A stretch of DNA of 64,000 bases, from contig NW_019774770.1 of assembly GCF_001039355.2 (NCBI RefSeq), positions 1 through 64,000 of the forward strand. Reading direction: 5' to 3'. The DNA is from Lingula anatina. Taxonomy: Eukaryota > Brachiopoda > Lingulata > Lingulida > Lingulidae. Position 1 is the first letter of the stretch, and every line of letters starts with the position of its first letter. Of the stretch, positions 62,260 through 64,000 are shown one piece after another. The position numbers and the translations under genes are program-made. Below the pieces are notes generated by a model that saw nothing but the letters and a program-made list of their open reading frames with translations, was not told the DNA's origin and did not search any database.

Positions 62260-64000
62260 AAACGAAACAGGGTGCTAGACGACTGGGGAATCTGCCGGAC
62301 CTTGCTTCTTGTTCATTCGGAATATAGTTAATTGATATTATTATTAATATTGTTATTTTTATTGTCGTTATTGAACTTTGCATTTCCCTCAATAAACAGT
62401 CACCATGACAGAAGTAAAAGGGCAAACAAGTCCTTCGAGTAATTCTCCTAGAAGAAGAAGAAAAAAGCTGTTCTCTGAGCTATGTAAATCAGTGTATGTT
62501 TGCTGTCTATATGTGATGCCCGAGGTGGCCGTCAAAGGACAGCAGCTGTGTCCGTCACATGCTTACCTTTCAAAATTGTACATCAATAATGCCAATTTGG
62601 ACACAGCTGGCCAAAAATGCCGAGGACCAGTCTGGAAAAAATATGTCTATGGATATGGGATCTTGGAGACCTTTTTCTCCCGTTCACTATACACGTGTCC
62701 AGAATAATGTCCATCTATGCACTGCAATATTCTGAGCTTTTATTTCACGATCTTTTTCTGAGTAATGAACAAAACTTTTCAAAATAGATGCGAGTATGAG
62801 CTATTTATCCATTCATGCTTGTATGATGAAAACGTTACCATCATTATTATTATCACTATCGTTATTATTCAATATTTATTGAAACAAAACAATACGCACA
62901 TAAAAGATGTCTAATACGTCGTATCATTGCTTCATCCCTGGCCAGTTCATTATTGCGTCCTGTTTAGGCAAAAACAATTTAAAGAAGATTAGAGATATTT
63001 TCTGAAGGCTGAAGGAAATATAAGTGTTTTTAAACCTTGTTCAGCTGTAGTCTTTTTAATTAGCCGTCAATCAGTATATTCTAGTCCTATCAATAGTCTG
63101 AATGGATACTTATGAATACTTTCAAAATTATTTATGTTGTTGTGTGTTTTTTTTTCTTTTGGGGTTACTTAAGTTATCTAAAGTAGTAAATAGTATCTAA
63201 ATTTTTCATTTTCTGAAGTCGTGGTCATTTCAGATCATATCGTTTTGACTCATCTTGTTTATGCTCATCCCTAACACCGACGATGAATTGTTACTTCAAA
63301 AAATAGAGCCAGAAAGATTTGTCAAGAAAATTCATTTATTTTGAGTTACAAAACAATACCGTTCTTTGAGGCACTTGAGGTTTATTCCTTTGGATCACTA
63401 TTATAGACTCAAAATATATATTGCCTATCTATTGGTGAAGAATGTTTAAAAAGGTGTATAGGAATTGGGGGAGTTGGTAAATAAAATGTGAGTTGAGTAG
63501 CTTTATGCAAGATTTATGAGTAGTTTATGAGCCCTTTACAAGTTTTATTAACTTTATCTATCAAACATATCAAACTCCTCCGACGCAGAGGTGTAAGGCA
63601 ATAGATGCGATTTTCATTTAGCTTTTTTTTTCTCTTTCAAAATAAGTTCGTGATTCTTGGTCACTTCCACCTTCCAGTTAGGAAATGGCATAACAAAAAA
63701 CACCAAAACAAGGGAAATGGCCAAGCAGTCGCGCAAATACGACCACTTTAATGATGAGTAGTCCCCAAGGCTTTCCTGAGGGGGACCTTTCATCTTCAAA
63801 AGAAGCAAACTTTCGTAGGATGTCTTGTTGTTGTTACTTGAACATCAGCGGTCAGTTAACAACGGTCACTTTGATTTATTCCGCAAAATGTGATGCGCTC
63901 ACGCGAGTTGTGCCGCCCAAATAAGGTCAGGTGCTAATAGTAATGAATGAGCCTACAGAGGCGCTCATTGTGTTTTAGCAGGAACTCACTCTTGTTAATC
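62260..64000. repeat. Large duplication, copy 2 (truncated by window end)
   Basis: It is collinear with 60083-61817 at an offset of 2177 bases that drifts to 2183 through small indels. Confidence 0.85.
62405..62707 (+). CDS. Hypothetical 100-residue protein or first coding exon (copy 2)
   Basis: The translation is identical to the ORF at 60228-60530 and I saw no nucleotide difference. If the duplication is an assembly effect, this is the second allele of the same locus, not a paralogue. Function unknown. Confidence 0.35.
   Translation: MTEVKGQTSPSSNSPRRRRKKLFSELCKSVYVCCLYVMPEVAVKGQQLCPSHAYLSKLYINNANLDTAGQKCRGPVWKKYVYGYGILETFFSRSLYTCPE

Overview
This is a eukaryotic nuclear window. Long intron-rich genes, spliceosomal GT-AG boundaries, AT-rich introns with many microsatellites, and no operons all show this. 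The proteins are animal orthologues with ancestral bilaterian-type gene structures of 12 to 21 coding exons. Heavy uncollapsed allelic variation at the right end fits a highly heterozygous invertebrate, probably marine (mollusc, annelid, hemichordate or similar). The sequence alone does not settle the phylum.

Layout from left to right. 1-4.3 kb is repeat-rich: a 34-bp minisatellite, five degenerate copies of a unit with an invariant 17-bp palindromic core, and a small element with terminal inverted repeats. 4.3-5.2 kb holds the first three coding exons of DNA ligase IV (minus strand). The rest of that gene is not in the window and there is an N next to the third exon. 5.8-17.6 kb is a complete 21-exon kinesin-13 (KIF2A, plus strand), head-to-head with LIG4. 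20.5-28.4 kb is a complete 12-exon cystathionine gamma-lyase (CTH, minus strand), tail-to-tail with KIF2A. 28.9-38.4 kb is a complete 12-exon ANKRD13C (plus strand), head-to-head with CTH across a roughly 480-bp shared promoter that carries a perfect GTCACGTGAC palindrome. 41.9-57.3 kb is a complete 20-exon gene for a secreted or ER protein built from thioredoxin-like folds, possibly TXNDC16-like. 57.3-60.2 kb has no recognisable gene. 60.1-64.0 kb holds the same sequence twice across a single N, each copy with an identical 100-codon ORF of unknown function. This is most simply two unmerged haplotypes.

The genes do not form one pathway: DNA end joining, microtubule depolymerisation, transsulfuration, ER chaperoning of receptors, and a thioredoxin-fold secretory protein. 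What is notable is the arrangement. Two bidirectional promoters are present, and from memory the CTH/ANKRD13C head-to-head order also occurs in vertebrates. I rebuilt the exon chains by hand from splice sites, reading phase and recalled family sequences. All four complete chains close in frame (843, 391, 435 and 843 residues). I found no credible novel defence or mobile system. The best leads are the unclassified thioredoxin protein, the acidic exon in the kinesin, the palindromic tandem array, two long hairpins, and the unknown 100-codon ORF.
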